Assembly: GCA_018110855.1 (NCBI GenBank)
Contig: JAGBFZ010000371.1
Coordinates: forward strand, 1-18,092
Length of the DNA stretch: 18,092 nt
Direction: 5' to 3'
Source: Oscillospiraceae bacterium
Lineage (GTDB): Bacteria; Bacillota; Clostridia; Oscillospirales; Ruminococcaceae
Shown: positions 1-8,867 of the stretch, in pieces
Layout of the letters: each line of letters opens with the position of its first letter
Position numbering within the stretch: position 1 is the stretch's first letter
The notes under the pieces: model-generated
Databases searched by the model: none
The model's input: the letters and a program-made list of their open reading frames with translations, nothing else
Told to the model about the DNA's origin: nothing
Translations under genes and position numbers: made by a program

Positions 1-153
1 CGAGAGCATTTCTCTTGAGGTGAGGGCTTCAAATTTACCTGCTATCGGGCTTTACGGCTCCTTCGGATTTGAAAGGGCCGGGTCAGGCGGGGGATGTATT
101 CCTCTCCTAAAGAGGACGGGATCGTTATGATAAAAAAGATTCACAATGGGTAA
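1..153 (+). pseudogene. rimI: 3' end of rimI, ribosomal-protein-alanine N-acetyltransferase, apparently frameshifted
   Basis: This is the C-terminal part of a GNAT acetyltransferase of the RimI type, which acetylates the N-terminal alanine of ribosomal protein S18. The 5' part lies outside the window. Starting at base 2 the frame reads LEVRASNLPAIGLYGSFGFE, the classic RimI motif that binds acetyl-CoA and ends the fold. At about bases 80-82 (a GGG run) the family-like reading jumps frame: bases 82-153 encode VRRGMYSSPKEDGIVMIKK and a few more residues before TAA at 151-153, which is the expected RimI tail. Without a correction the first frame runs into TGA at 128-130 after a non-family tail. 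One missing G in the run would restore the gene. It is either a real frameshift or a sequencing error in a homopolymer. In many Firmicutes rimI lies just before tsaD, as it does here apart from the intervening gene. Identity is fairly certain; whether the gene is really broken is not. Confidence 0.8.
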
Positions 154-212
154 ATGGACTGAGAAATATCAGCTCGACAAATCGGGATATATCTTTGAAG
201 GAGGGATTAACA

Positions 213-866
213 ATGAGTGGTTATATTACATTTTGGTCAAAAGATTATATTAAAAAGCTTGAAATGCATAATGATAATGGTCCAATTTGCGTTGTATATG
301 GCAGTCAGCATACAAGAATGCCCCATATTTCAGCATTAAAAATTGGAGATATTATTTATCCTGTTGCAATCAAAGATAAAACTCTGTGTGTAATGGCAAG
401 ACTACCAATAGAAAAAATTGAGCCTGCTTATGACTATCTTATCAGAGAAACAGGTTCTTATTTTGCTGCACTAATTCCAGAGGGTATACTCTTAAAAAAA
501 CAAGGAGTTTATGGCGAATTTTATGTATTTAACGGTGGCAGTGGCTATACTGATAAGATTGAATTGCCCCCAAATATACATACCATAGTTCAAGAAGATG
601 ATCTTATTATAAAACCGCATAAATTTCATCAAGAACCTATAATGTGCTGTGCGGACTTAGCAGCAAGTGGAAAAAATGGTTCATCAATTCAACCAAGGCT
701 TATTCCGATAGAGCAAGTATCAACCTTTCTCTTTGGCAAAACAAAATCCACTCAAAAGTCGTTGAAATTTGATAAAAATGGAAATCTTACAACCGCATCA
801 TTAGGTGGATTTATTAGAAAAATGAGTGACGAAACATTAGCTTATTTTGAGGAGTTGTTCAGATAA
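213..866 (+). CDS. AT-rich protein of unknown function between rimI and tsaD
   Basis: This is a 217-residue soluble protein that I do not recognise. I place the start at ATG 213 because AAGGAGGG at 198-205 sits 7 nt upstream; the TTG at 195 begins upstream of that ribosome binding site and would contain it. The N-terminal part (about 1-90) has a beta-rich pattern, with HISALKIGDIIYPVAIKDK at about residues 38-56 suggesting a small barrel. The C-terminal end reads LTTASLGGFIRKMSDET. There is no signal peptide, membrane helix or clear catalytic motif. Base composition is visibly more AT-rich than in tsaD or uvrA, with many AAA, ATT and TAT codons, and the flanking 867-958 is also AT-rich. It separates rimI from tsaD, which are normally adjacent, so I infer horizontal insertion. 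No function is assigned. Confidence 0.75.
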   Translation: MSGYITFWSKDYIKKLEMHNDNGPICVVYGSQHTRMPHISALKIGDIIYPVAIKDKTLCVMARLPIEKIEPAYDYLIRETGSYFAALIPEGILLKKQGVYGEFYVFNGGSGYTDKIELPPNIHTIVQEDDLIIKPHKFHQEPIMCCADLAASGKNGSSIQPRLIPIEQVSTFLFGKTKSTQKSLKFDKNGNLTTASLGGFIRKMSDETLAYFEELFR

Positions 867-958
867 ATTCCAATTTGTAGGGCTGTAAAAAATTTGTAGT
901 GATTATATGAGATTTTACTTTTTCATTTATTAAATTGAGCGAAAAATAAGGTGATTTT

Positions 959-1975
959 ATGAGCATTAAAATTCTTGGTATCGAGTCCTCCTGCGACGAG
1001 ACGGCGGCTTCGGTCTCCCTTGACGGACGGACTATACTTTCTAACATTGTGGCTTCTCAGGTGGAGGAGCATAAGAAATTCGGCGGGGTCGTTCCCGAAA
1101 TTGCTTCGAGGAGACACTCGGAAAATATTCTTGCGGTCGTAAAGGCGGCTCTTGATGGAGCAGGCTGCGGTTTATCCGATATTGACGGCATTGCTGTCAC
1201 TTATGCTCCGGGACTTATTGGCGCTTTGCTTGTGGGAACGAGCTTTGCAAAGGGGCTTGCCATGGCGGCAGGAAAGCCGCTGATCCCCGTTCATCACATT
1301 GCGGGGCACATTGCTTCAAATTATATTGCTCACCCTGAGCTTGAGCCGCCTTATCTTTGTCTTGTGGCGAGCGGCGGTCATTCGCAGATAACTGAAGTGC
1401 TCGGCTACACGAAATTCAGAGTTATCGGCAGGACGAGAGACGATGCTGCGGGTGAGGCTTTTGACAAGTGCGCAAGGGTGCTGGGGTATCCATATCCGGG
1501 GGGCGTTCACATTGACAGGGCGGCGGGGAAAGGCGACCCCGACAAATACAAGCTGCCCATTCCAAAGGTGACGGGCAGCGAGTTCGATTTTTCCTTCAGC
1601 GGTCTGAAAACTGCGGTGATAAATCTGGCTCACAATGCTGAGCAGAAGGGTGAGAGCCTTGACAGCGACAGTCTGGCGGCAAGCTTTCAGAAAACTGCTG
1701 CGGAAATGCTTGTGAGCCGCACTGTTATGGCGGCGAAGGCTTTGGGTTACAAGACTGTTGCGGTGGCGGGCGGTGTTTCCGCTAATTCGGGTGTGAGGGA
1801 GCTTATGCTTCATGAATGCGGCAAGAGGGGTATCAAGGTTTTTCTGCCTCCATTAGAGCTTTGCGGCGACAATGGCGCTATGATAGCCTGTCAGGGATAT
1901 TACGATTTTCTTGACGGCAAAAGAGCTGACGAGAGCCTTAATGCTGTGGCTACCCTCAGTCTTGAGGATATCTGA
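959..1975 (+). CDS. tsaD: tRNA N6-adenosine threonylcarbamoyltransferase TsaD
   Basis: TsaD (Gcp/YgjD/Kae1 family, ASKHA fold) transfers threonylcarbamoyl from threonylcarbamoyl-AMP to A37 of ANN-decoding tRNAs, working with TsaB and TsaE in the cytoplasm. The 338-residue length is normal. Visible motifs are the N-terminal ILGIESSCDETAAS, the metal-binding VHHIAGH (His113 and His117), the SGGHS loop at 138-142, FSFSGLKTA near 211-219, the nucleotide-binding AGGVSAN near 270-276, and CGDNGAM with metal ligand Asp304. AAGGTGA about 5 nt before ATG 959 supports the start. It follows rimI in the usual order but is separated from it by an AT-rich gene, and radC starts 23 nt after its stop. The gene appears intact and functional. 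Confidence 0.97.
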   Translation: MSIKILGIESSCDETAASVSLDGRTILSNIVASQVEEHKKFGGVVPEIASRRHSENILAVVKAALDGAGCGLSDIDGIAVTYAPGLIGALLVGTSFAKGLAMAAGKPLIPVHHIAGHIASNYIAHPELEPPYLCLVASGGHSQITEVLGYTKFRVIGRTRDDAAGEAFDKCARVLGYPYPGGVHIDRAAGKGDPDKYKLPIPKVTGSEFDFSFSGLKTAVINLAHNAEQKGESLDSDSLAASFQKTAAEMLVSRTVMAAKALGYKTVAVAGGVSANSGVRELMLHECGKRGIKVFLPPLELCGDNGAMIACQGYYDFLDGKRADESLNAVATLSLEDI

Positions 1976-1998
1976 TTTTTTTGACGGGAGCTGTGGAT

Positions 1999-2799
1999 AT
2001 GGATATTTCGGAGCTTGAAAATGCTTTGGACACCCTCAGGGAGGACGAGCTTGAACGTGCTTTGACCGAGAAAAAGGAGGAGCTTAAAAAGGCTGTTTCG
2101 CAAAAGGAGGACAGTCGGAAAAGCTCTGCAAAGGGTCACAGGGGACGGGTCAGAGAACGGTTTATGAAGTCGGGTCTGGAGAGCTTTGCTCCCCATGAGA
2201 TTCTGGAGCTTCTGCTTTTTTACACCATTCCTCAGAAGGACACTAAGCAGATAGCTCATGAGCTTATCCGAAGATTCGGCAGTGTGGCGGGGGTATTTAA
2301 TGCGGATATTTCCGCTCTTACCGAGGTCAAGGGGATAACCGAGAACACGGCAGTGCTTTTCAGGCTTATTCCGAAGCTTGTGGGAGTATATTACGAAGAG
2401 CAGAGCAAGGGCGTTTCCGTTACCACCACCACCCAGCTTTCCGAGCTTTTCAAGCCCTATTTCGTTGGCTCGGGAACGGAGAAATTCATGCTTGCCTGCT
2501 TTGACAGCAAGCTCAGACCTCTTGCTGTTTCCGAGATAAGCAGGGGTTCCTCTGCATATACCTCGGTGGAGCTGAGAAAAATAATGAGTGCTGCCATTGA
2601 CAGCAATTGCTCCATGGCGGCGCTGGCTCATAATCACCCCGGAGGCGAGCCGAAGCCCTCAGATGAGGACATTGCTGTTACAAGGCGGATAAACGAGCTG
2701 CTGCGGGCGGTGGATATCCGTCTAATGGACCACATTGTTGTGGGCGGCTCAAAGTGCTATTCCATGCGGGACGGCGGAGATCTGGGAATTTTTGACTGA
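1999..2799 (+). CDS. radC: RadC/JAB-domain protein
   Basis: RadC-family protein of 266 residues if started at ATG 1999. I prefer this start because GGGAG at 1986-1990 lies 8 nt upstream; TTG 1981 and GTG 1993 are in frame but poorly served. The order is a charged, coiled N-terminus (about 1-45), a helix-hairpin-helix region of the UPF0758 type (GHRGRVRERF, then EVKGITENTAVLFRLI), and a C-terminal JAB1/MPN metalloprotease-like domain. The JAMM motif is complete: AHNHPGGEPKPSDED, with His211, His213, Ser221 and Asp224. Despite the name, the repair role of RadC is disputed; the domain implies zinc-dependent isopeptidase-like chemistry, but the substrate is unknown. It lies between tsaD and uvrA in an apparent transcription unit. 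Confidence 0.94.
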   Translation: MDISELENALDTLREDELERALTEKKEELKKAVSQKEDSRKSSAKGHRGRVRERFMKSGLESFAPHEILELLLFYTIPQKDTKQIAHELIRRFGSVAGVFNADISALTEVKGITENTAVLFRLIPKLVGVYYEEQSKGVSVTTTTQLSELFKPYFVGSGTEKFMLACFDSKLRPLAVSEISRGSSAYTSVELRKIMSAAIDSNCSMAALAHNHPGGEPKPSDEDIAVTRRINELLRAVDIRLMDHIVVGGSKCYSMRDGGDLGIFD

Positions 2800-2817
2800 T
2801 AGGAAAGGATTTTTTAT

Positions 2818-5649
2818 ATGCCTATTGATAAAATCGTTATTAAGGGTGCGAGAGAGCATAATTTGAAAAATATCGACCTTGAGCTTCCCCGTGAAAAGCT
2901 TATCGTTATGACGGGGCTTTCGGGTTCGGGCAAGTCCTCGCTTGCTTTTGACACCATTTATGCGGACGGTCAGAGGAGGTATGTGGAGAGCCTTTCTTCA
3001 TATGCGAGAATGTTTCTCGGGCAGATGGACAAGCCCGATGTGGACTCCATTGAGGGGCTTTCTCCCGCTATTTCCATCGATCAGAAAACCACCTCGAAAA
3101 ATCCCCGCTCTACTGTGGGAACGGTCACGGAAATATACGATTATTTCCGTCTGCTTTATGCAAGGATCGGTATTCCCCACTGCCCTGTGTGCGGTCGGGA
3201 GATAAAGCAGCAGTCGGTGGATCAGATAATTGACAAGATCTCCTCTCTTCCCGAGGGAACGAAAATTCAGATACTTGCTCCCGTTGTCAAGGGGCGCAAG
3301 GGCGAACACGTCAAGGAGCTTGAGCAGGCGAAAAAATCGGGCTATGTCCGTGTGCGGATAGACGGCATTCTTTACGACCTTTCCGAGGAGATAAAGCTTG
3401 AGAAAAACAAGAAGCACACCATTGAGATCGTGGTGGACAGGCTTGTGGTGAAGCCCGAAATGGGCAGCCGTCTTTCAGACAGCATTGAGACTGCTTCGGG
3501 TATTTCGGGGGGAACGGTCATCTGCGATGTTATCGGCGGCGAGGAGCTTTTATTTTCGCAGAATTACGCCTGCCCCGAGCATGGAGTCTCCATGGAGGAG
3601 CTTTCTCCGAGAATGTTCTCCTTCAACAATCCTTACGGTGCTTGTCCAAAATGCACGGGTCTGGGAGTTTTTCGGAAAATTGACCCTGCGCTTATTATTC
3701 CCAATCCCGAGCTTTCCATTAAAGAGGGTGCCATAAAGGCAAGCGGCTGGGGGACTACCGATAACGGCTCTATCGCTATGATGTATTTTAACGGAATTGC
3801 GGCGAAGTATGGTCATTCTGTAGAAGAACCTCTCACAACCTGGTGCGATGAGGCGATAAATGAGCTGCTTTTCGGTACGGGCGATGAGAAGCTGGAGCTT
3901 CACAGGGCTACGGATTACGGCGGAGGGGTTTATTATCAGCCCTTTGAGGGAATTGTGAACAACCTTGAAAGACGTTACAGGGACAGCAATTCCGAATGGA
4001 GCAAGGCGGACATTGAACAGTATATGTCCGAGGAGCTTTGCCCCGAATGTCACGGAAAAAGGCTGAAAAAGGAAATTCTCGGCGTTACGGTTGGCGGAAA
4101 GAGCATTGCGGAGGTAACGGAGCTTTCGGTTTCCTCCTGCTATGATTTCTTTGACAAATTACAGCTTACCGAGAGGGAGAATTTCATCGGCGAGAGAATC
4201 GTTAAGGAGATAAACAGCCGTCTCGGTTTCTTAAAGAGTGTGGGGCTTGAGTATCTTACCCTTTCACGCTCGGCGGGAACTCTTTCGGGCGGCGAATCTC
4301 AGAGAATCAGGCTTGCTACGCAGATAGGCTCTTCTCTTGTGGGTGTGCTTTATATTCTTGACGAGCCTTCAATAGGGCTTCATCAGAGGGACAATGACAA
4401 GCTTATCGGCACGCTCAAGCGTTTGAGAGATCTTGGAAATACGCTCATTGTGGTGGAGCATGACGAGGATACCATGAGGGCGGCGGATCATATTGTTGAT
4501 GTGGGTCCTTATGCGGGTATTCACGGCGGTGAGATAATCTGCTCGGGTACGGTGCAGGATATTATGAACTGCGAGCGCTCCATTACGGGTGCGTATCTCA
4601 GCGGAAGAAGGAAGATTCCTGTTCCCGAGGTGAGAAGAACGGGCAACGGCAAGTTCCTTACCGTTAAGGGCGCTTCGGAAAATAATCTCAAGAATGTGGA
4701 TGTTTCCATTCCTCTCGGCACTTTTACCTGCGTTACGGGAGTGAGCGGCTCGGGCAAGTCCTCACTTGTGAATCAGATACTATACAAGTATCTTGCGGCA
4801 AAGCTTAACCGTGCAAGGACAAGAGCAGGTGCTTTTACTTCTATTGAGGGTGAGGAAAATCTTGACAAGGTAATTGCAATAGATCAGTCTCCCATCGGAA
4901 GGACGCCGCGCTCCAATCCTGCCACATATTCGGGCGTTTTCAATGACATCAGAGAGCTTTTTGCGGAGACTAATGACGCTAAAACGAGAGGCTATAATGC
5001 GGGGAGGTTCTCATTCAACGTTAAGGGCGGACGGTGCGAATCCTGCGAGGGTGACGGTATCATCAAGATCGAAATGCATTTTCTTCCCGATGTTTATGTT
5101 CCCTGCGAGGTGTGCAAGGGAAAACGCTACAACCGTGAGACTCTTGAGGTCAGATACAAGGGCAGGAACATTTATGATGTTCTTGAGATGACTGTTGACG
5201 AGGGTGTGGAGTTCTTTGCAAATCATCAGAAAATTTACCGAAAGCTCCTTACCTTGCAGGAGGTTGGACTTGGGTATATCAAGATAGGTCAGCCTGCTAC
5301 CACTCTTTCGGGCGGCGAGGCTCAGAGAGTCAAGCTGGCGGCGGAGCTTGCAAGACGCTCCACGGGCAGGACTATTTACATTCTTGACGAGCCTACCACG
5401 GGTCTGCACACGGCGGACGTTCACAAGCTGCTTGAGGTTTTGCAGCGGCTGGCGGAATCGGGAAACACGGTGCTTGTTATCGAGCATAATCTTGATGTGA
5501 TAAAGACGGCAGACTATATTATTGATCTGGGTCCAGAGGGGGGCGACAAGGGCGGCACTCTCGTTTGCTGCGGCACTCCTGAGGATATTGCTGCCTGCGA
5601 TGAAAGCTACACGGGAAGATATTTGAAGCCGCTTCTCGGAAAGGACTGA
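2818..5649 (+). CDS. uvrA: Excinuclease ABC subunit UvrA
   Basis: UvrA is the damage-recognition ATPase of nucleotide excision repair; it dimerises, scans DNA and loads UvrB. The protein is 943 residues, the normal full length. Two ABC ATPase modules are complete: Walker A GLSGSGKS at 33-40 and GVSGSGKS at 641-648, and signatures LSGGESQR at 489-496 and LSGGEAQR at 830-837, each followed by an ILDEP Walker B. Zinc modules are visible: CPVCG at 122-126, CPEH at 252-255 paired with CPKC at 276-279, and the C-terminal C740-x2-C743-x19-C763-x2-C766 finger. AGGAAAGGA at 2801-2809 precedes ATG 2818. ung starts 4 nt after its stop, so the two are very likely cotranscribed. uvrB and uvrC are not in the window. 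Confidence 0.98.
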   Translation: MPIDKIVIKGAREHNLKNIDLELPREKLIVMTGLSGSGKSSLAFDTIYADGQRRYVESLSSYARMFLGQMDKPDVDSIEGLSPAISIDQKTTSKNPRSTVGTVTEIYDYFRLLYARIGIPHCPVCGREIKQQSVDQIIDKISSLPEGTKIQILAPVVKGRKGEHVKELEQAKKSGYVRVRIDGILYDLSEEIKLEKNKKHTIEIVVDRLVVKPEMGSRLSDSIETASGISGGTVICDVIGGEELLFSQNYACPEHGVSMEELSPRMFSFNNPYGACPKCTGLGVFRKIDPALIIPNPELSIKEGAIKASGWGTTDNGSIAMMYFNGIAAKYGHSVEEPLTTWCDEAINELLFGTGDEKLELHRATDYGGGVYYQPFEGIVNNLERRYRDSNSEWSKADIEQYMSEELCPECHGKRLKKEILGVTVGGKSIAEVTELSVSSCYDFFDKLQLTERENFIGERIVKEINSRLGFLKSVGLEYLTLSRSAGTLSGGESQRIRLATQIGSSLVGVLYILDEPSIGLHQRDNDKLIGTLKRLRDLGNTLIVVEHDEDTMRAADHIVDVGPYAGIHGGEIICSGTVQDIMNCERSITGAYLSGRRKIPVPEVRRTGNGKFLTVKGASENNLKNVDVSIPLGTFTCVTGVSGSGKSSLVNQILYKYLAAKLNRARTRAGAFTSIEGEENLDKVIAIDQSPIGRTPRSNPATYSGVFNDIRELFAETNDAKTRGYNAGRFSFNVKGGRCESCEGDGIIKIEMHFLPDVYVPCEVCKGKRYNRETLEVRYKGRNIYDVLEMTVDEGVEFFANHQKIYRKLLTLQEVGLGYIKIGQPATTLSGGEAQRVKLAAELARRSTGRTIYILDEPTTGLHTADVHKLLEVLQRLAESGNTVLVIEHNLDVIKTADYIIDLGPEGGDKGGTLVCCGTPEDIAACDESYTGRYLKPLLGKD

Positions 5650-5653
5650 TTTT

Positions 5654-6322
5654 ATGGTTAATTTCGGAAACGAATGGGACGAGGTAATGGCGGGGGAATT
5701 TGAGCTGCCCTATTACAAGGAGCTGAGGGAATTCCTCAAGCAGGAATATTTTTCGAGGGAGATTTATCCCGATATGAATAATATTTTCAACGCCATGAAG
5801 CACACGTCTTACAACAATGTTAAGGCGGTGATCTTAGGGCAGGACCCTTACCATGAGCCGGGACAGGCTCACGGGCTTTGCTTTTCGGTTCAGAAGGGCT
5901 GTCCCATTCCGCCGTCATTACAGAATATTTACAAGGAGATAAATGCCGATCTTGGTATCCCTCCCGCTCCGCACGGGGAGCTGTACAAGTGGGCGGACAG
6001 CGGTGTTCTTATGCTAAACACTGTTCTGACCGTTAGGCGGGGGCAGGCTAATTCCCACAAGGGTAAGGGCTGGGAGATTTTTACCGATCATGTTATCGGG
6101 AAGCTCAATGAGCGGGAAAAGCCGATAGTTTTTCTGCTGTGGGGCGCTAATGCCAAATCTAAGCGGGCGCTTATCACTAATCCGAAGCATCTTGTACTTA
6201 CGGCGGCGCACCCTTCTCCTTTATCCGCTTATAACGGCTTTTTCGGATGCAGGCATTTTTCAAAATGCAATGATTTTCTCACCGCTCACGGCATAGAGCC
6301 TGTGGACTGGAGGATAGAATAG
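5654..6322 (+). CDS. ung: Uracil-DNA glycosylase, family 1
   Basis: Family-1 uracil-DNA glycosylase removes uracil from DNA to begin base excision repair. The 222-residue protein has all the hallmark motifs: the water-activating loop GQDPYH at 62-67 (catalytic Asp64), the pocket residues LLNTVLTV at about 120-127 with Asn122, and the minor-groove intercalation loop HPSPLSAYNGFFG at 186-198 with His186. The start follows the uvrA stop by 4 nt and uses GAAAGGA at 5638-5644 inside the uvrA end, which implies translational coupling. Both uvrA and ung products act in DNA repair, so coexpression makes sense. Confidence 0.97.
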   Translation: MVNFGNEWDEVMAGEFELPYYKELREFLKQEYFSREIYPDMNNIFNAMKHTSYNNVKAVILGQDPYHEPGQAHGLCFSVQKGCPIPPSLQNIYKEINADLGIPPAPHGELYKWADSGVLMLNTVLTVRRGQANSHKGKGWEIFTDHVIGKLNEREKPIVFLLWGANAKSKRALITNPKHLVLTAAHPSPLSAYNGFFGCRHFSKCNDFLTAHGIEPVDWRIE

Positions 6323-6326
6323 TATA

Positions 6327-6701
6327 ATGAACATATCCCACTTCGGCGGAACATTTTCGGATGTTTCCTTGGAAGAGGCATATGATATGCTGAAAATACG
6401 CTTCGGCAGCGGCGTTAACGAATTTTGGATATCGTTTGAAGGTGAATATCCTTGTCTGGCTGTGATGATAAACGGCGGCTTGGGAAGCGTTACATATTTT
6501 TCCGATGATTCCTGCGCCGGATCTCAGTCTTTTGGCGGTGAAAACGAGGGGAAGTCTGTCACATTTTACACAAATACTCCCGAGGAGAAAACAGAGCTTG
6601 ACGGCAGATATGCTGTCAGCTCTGCTCTTGCTGTCAGGGCGGCAAGGGAGTTTATTTCCACGGGAAAAAGACCCGAATGCATTGAGTGGGCGGAGCTTTG
6701 A
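6327..6701 (+). CDS. Imm1-like small protein (possible orphan immunity protein)
   Basis: A 124-residue soluble protein. From memory its layout resembles the Imm1 immunity family (polymorphic toxin and contact-inhibition immunity): a central strand segment YPCLAVMINGGLGSVTYFSD (41-60), followed near the end by an alanine-rich helix and the telling REFISTGKRPECIEW at 107-121, like the Imm1 'eFl.tG.rP..v.W' ending. The start is ATG 6327, 4 nt after the ung stop, with GGAGGA at 6309-6314 inside ung. No toxin gene lies beside it, so if it is an immunity protein it is an orphan here. The family call rests on this C-terminal motif and the strand pattern only. It could instead be a housekeeping protein sharing the fold. 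Confidence 0.6.
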   Translation: MNISHFGGTFSDVSLEEAYDMLKIRFGSGVNEFWISFEGEYPCLAVMINGGLGSVTYFSDDSCAGSQSFGGENEGKSVTFYTNTPEEKTELDGRYAVSSALAVRAAREFISTGKRPECIEWAEL

Positions 6702-6720
6702 GAAATTTCCTCTCCCGCAG

Positions 6721-6749
6721 TTGAAATTATCCACAGGATATGGTATAAT
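6721..6749 (+). promoter_or_regulatory. Extended -10 sigma-A-type promoter for the ABC-F gene
   Basis: The -35 is TTGAAA at 6721-6726 and the -10 is TATAAT at 6744-6749, separated by 17 nt, with TG one base before the -10 (TGGTATAAT). This is a near-consensus vegetative promoter. It lies between the stop of the Imm1-like gene (6701) and the ABC-F start (6791) and gives a leader of about 35 nt. Confidence 0.8.
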
Positions 6750-6790
6750 ATATTTTACATAATGACTTTTTTATCGGGAGAATCGGGACA

Positions 6791-8746
6791 ATGATACTTT
6801 CAATGGAAAATATCTCCAAAATATATAACGGAAAAACTATTCTCGACAATGTGTGCCTTACGATCGAGGACAATGACAGGATAGGTCTTGTGGGAATTAA
6901 CGGCTGCGGAAAATCTACGCTGCTTAAAATTATTACGGGCAGGGAGGAATATGAGACTCAGCCCGAGCCGAATGTGCCGCATTTAGCCATAACACGAGGC
7001 TCAACGGTGGGGTTTCTGGAGCAGAATTCGGGGCTTGACCGCTCCTCTAAGGTGATGGAGGAGATGATGTCGGTCTTTTCCGAGCTTTTATCCGTTCAGG
7101 AGGAGCTGAGACGGCTTGAGGAGGAAATGTCTCGTCCCGAGATCCACGAAAACGAGGAGCATTTTAAGGAGATAAGCGCCGAATACGACCGCAAGACGGC
7201 TTTTTTTGAGGCTAACGAGGGATATCTTATCAGTGTTAAGATAAAGACTGTTTTAAACGGAATGGGCTTTCCTCCCGAGACCTATGACAGGGTGATCTCC
7301 ACTCTTTCGGGCGGTGAAAAAACTCGTCTTGCTATGGCGAAGCTGCTTCTTGAAAATCCTCGGCTGCTTATTCTTGACGAGCCTACGAACCATCTTGATT
7401 TTGACACGATAATGTGGCTGGAGGATTATCTTGCGGGGTACAAGGGTGCGCTGCTTATTGTATCTCACGACAGATATTTCCTTGACAAGCTATGCACCTC
7501 TGTCTGCGAGATAGAGCGGACAAGGCTTCGCAGATGGAAGGGAAATTACACGAAATTTACCGAGCTTAAAGCTGCCGATGTTGAGCGGAGAATGAAGGAA
7601 TACGAGGCTCAGCAGGCGGAAATTGCCAAGCTGCAGGATTTCGTTGACAGGAACATTGTTCGTGCCACCACCTCTGCAATGGCGAAGAGCCGTGTTAAAA
7701 AGCTTGAGGCTATGGAGATTCTCGAAAAACCCATAACATATGAGAAAAAGGCGAAGATACGCTTTGAATATGATTACGAGCCGCCGCAGGAGATCCTTTG
7801 GGTCAAGAACATTGACATTACTGCGGGGGACAAGCTCCTTGCGGAGAATATTTCCTTTACCGTTCGCAGGGGCGACAAGATAGGCATTGTGGGTCCTAAC
7901 GGTATCGGAAAATCCACGCTGCTTAAAATTATTCAGAAAAAGCTCCGTTCACCGAGAGGAACGGTGGAGTGGAACAAGAATATAAAAATTTCCTATTTCG
8001 ATCAGGAAAATTCTCAGCTGGATTTTAACAAGACTGTCATTGACGAGATACATGATCGCCGTCGGGGCATGACTGACGAGCAGGTGAGAAGTCTGCTGGG
8101 GCTTGTGAAATTTACGGGGGAGAATGTTTTTAAGCAGGTGGGCGTTATCAGCGGCGGCGAGAGGGCAAAACTCTGTTTTGCCATCATGATGCTTGAGAGA
8201 GGTAATGTTCTTATCCTTGACGAGCCTACAAACCATCTTGACATTGACGCAAAGGAAGTACTTGAGGAGGCTTTGGCGGATTTCGAGGGTACTGTTATTC
8301 TTGTTTCCCATGACAGGTATCTGCTGAGCCGTATTTGTGACAGGATATTTGAGATAACTCCCGGGGAGCTTCATGAATACAACGGCGGCTTTGAGGAATA
8401 TCTTTCGGACAAGCGCATCAGAATGCAGGCGGAGCAGGAGGCTATTGCCGAGCAGAAGCAGCAGAAGGCAAAGGAAGATGCCGAAAAGAAAAATGCTGCG
8501 GCATACCGCTCAAAGGAGCAGCGTGCAAGGGATGCAAAGCGCAGAAACCGCATTAAGGAGCTTGAGAAGCTGATCGGCGAGCTTGAGGCGCAGATGGCGG
8601 CTGTGGAAGAAGAAATGACTTCTCCCGAGGCGGCGGCGGATTATGTTCTGATGAACGAGAAGTGCGCCGAGTTTGAAAGGCTCAAGCAGCTGTCTTCCGA
8701 TTATTCCGATGAGTGGCTTATGCTCTGCGAGGAGGACGAGGAGTAA
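6791..8746 (+). CDS. ABC-F family ATP-binding protein, YdiF-like
   Basis: A 651-residue soluble ABC-F protein with two ABC domains and no transmembrane part. These proteins act on the ribosome as translation factors, and some protect against antibiotics. Domain 1 has Walker A GINGCGKS at 35-42, signature LSGGEKTR at 172-179 and Walker B LLILDEPTNHLD at 192-203. Next comes a charged helical linker (P-site tRNA interaction motif) at about 245-320, with AEIAKLQDFVDRN and SRVKKLEAME. Domain 2 has Walker A GPNGIGKS at 368-375, signature ISGGERAK at 453-460 and VLILDEPTNHLD at 473-484. The tail at about 540-640 is Gln/Glu/Lys-rich coiled coil. The layout matches Bacillus YdiF; no short-linker antibiotic-resistance signature is obvious. 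GGGAG at 6776-6780 is 10 nt upstream. Its own promoter precedes it. Confidence 0.93.
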   Translation: MILSMENISKIYNGKTILDNVCLTIEDNDRIGLVGINGCGKSTLLKIITGREEYETQPEPNVPHLAITRGSTVGFLEQNSGLDRSSKVMEEMMSVFSELLSVQEELRRLEEEMSRPEIHENEEHFKEISAEYDRKTAFFEANEGYLISVKIKTVLNGMGFPPETYDRVISTLSGGEKTRLAMAKLLLENPRLLILDEPTNHLDFDTIMWLEDYLAGYKGALLIVSHDRYFLDKLCTSVCEIERTRLRRWKGNYTKFTELKAADVERRMKEYEAQQAEIAKLQDFVDRNIVRATTSAMAKSRVKKLEAMEILEKPITYEKKAKIRFEYDYEPPQEILWVKNIDITAGDKLLAENISFTVRRGDKIGIVGPNGIGKSTLLKIIQKKLRSPRGTVEWNKNIKISYFDQENSQLDFNKTVIDEIHDRRRGMTDEQVRSLLGLVKFTGENVFKQVGVISGGERAKLCFAIMMLERGNVLILDEPTNHLDIDAKEVLEEALADFEGTVILVSHDRYLLSRICDRIFEITPGELHEYNGGFEEYLSDKRIRMQAEQEAIAEQKQQKAKEDAEKKNAAAYRSKEQRARDAKRRNRIKELEKLIGELEAQMAAVEEEMTSPEAAADYVLMNEKCAEFERLKQLSSDYSDEWLMLCEEDEE

Positions 8747-8765
8747 TTTTTCCGAAGGGAGCAAA

Positions 8766-8844
8766 GTTTGAAAATCAAAGATTTTCAAACCGAGTTTTGT
8801 TTCTTCGGCTGTTGCCTCGATTTGCTTCGCAAACCACAAAACTC
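8766..8844. repeat. Structured intergenic element with nested inverted repeats
   Basis: Between the ABC-F gene and the next small gene there are three inverted repeats. GTTTGAAAATC at 8766-8776 pairs perfectly with GATTTTCAAAC at 8780-8790 over a 3-nt loop. GAGTTTTGT at 8792-8800 pairs with ACAAAACTC at 8836-8844. Inside the latter, TTTGC at 8821-8825 pairs with GCAAA at 8829-8833. There is no T-run after the first stem, so it is a poor intrinsic terminator. It may be a dispersed palindromic repeat of the genome or a structured RNA or processing site. Confidence 0.6.
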
Positions 8845-8867
8845 TCAGAAAAGGAATGGTCATTATT

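Noticed and set aside
146..253. A 35-codon open frame (MGKWTEKYQLDKSGYIFEGG...) between rimI and the AT-rich gene
   Set aside because: No ribosome binding site precedes its ATG, and it overlaps the better supported gene starting at 213. It is probably chance or leftover flank.
872..899. Direct repeat AATTTGTAG at 872-880 and 891-899 as an insertion footprint
   Set aside because: Nine AT-rich bases repeated on one side only of the presumed insertion are not a target-site duplication; no matching copy was seen on the left side.
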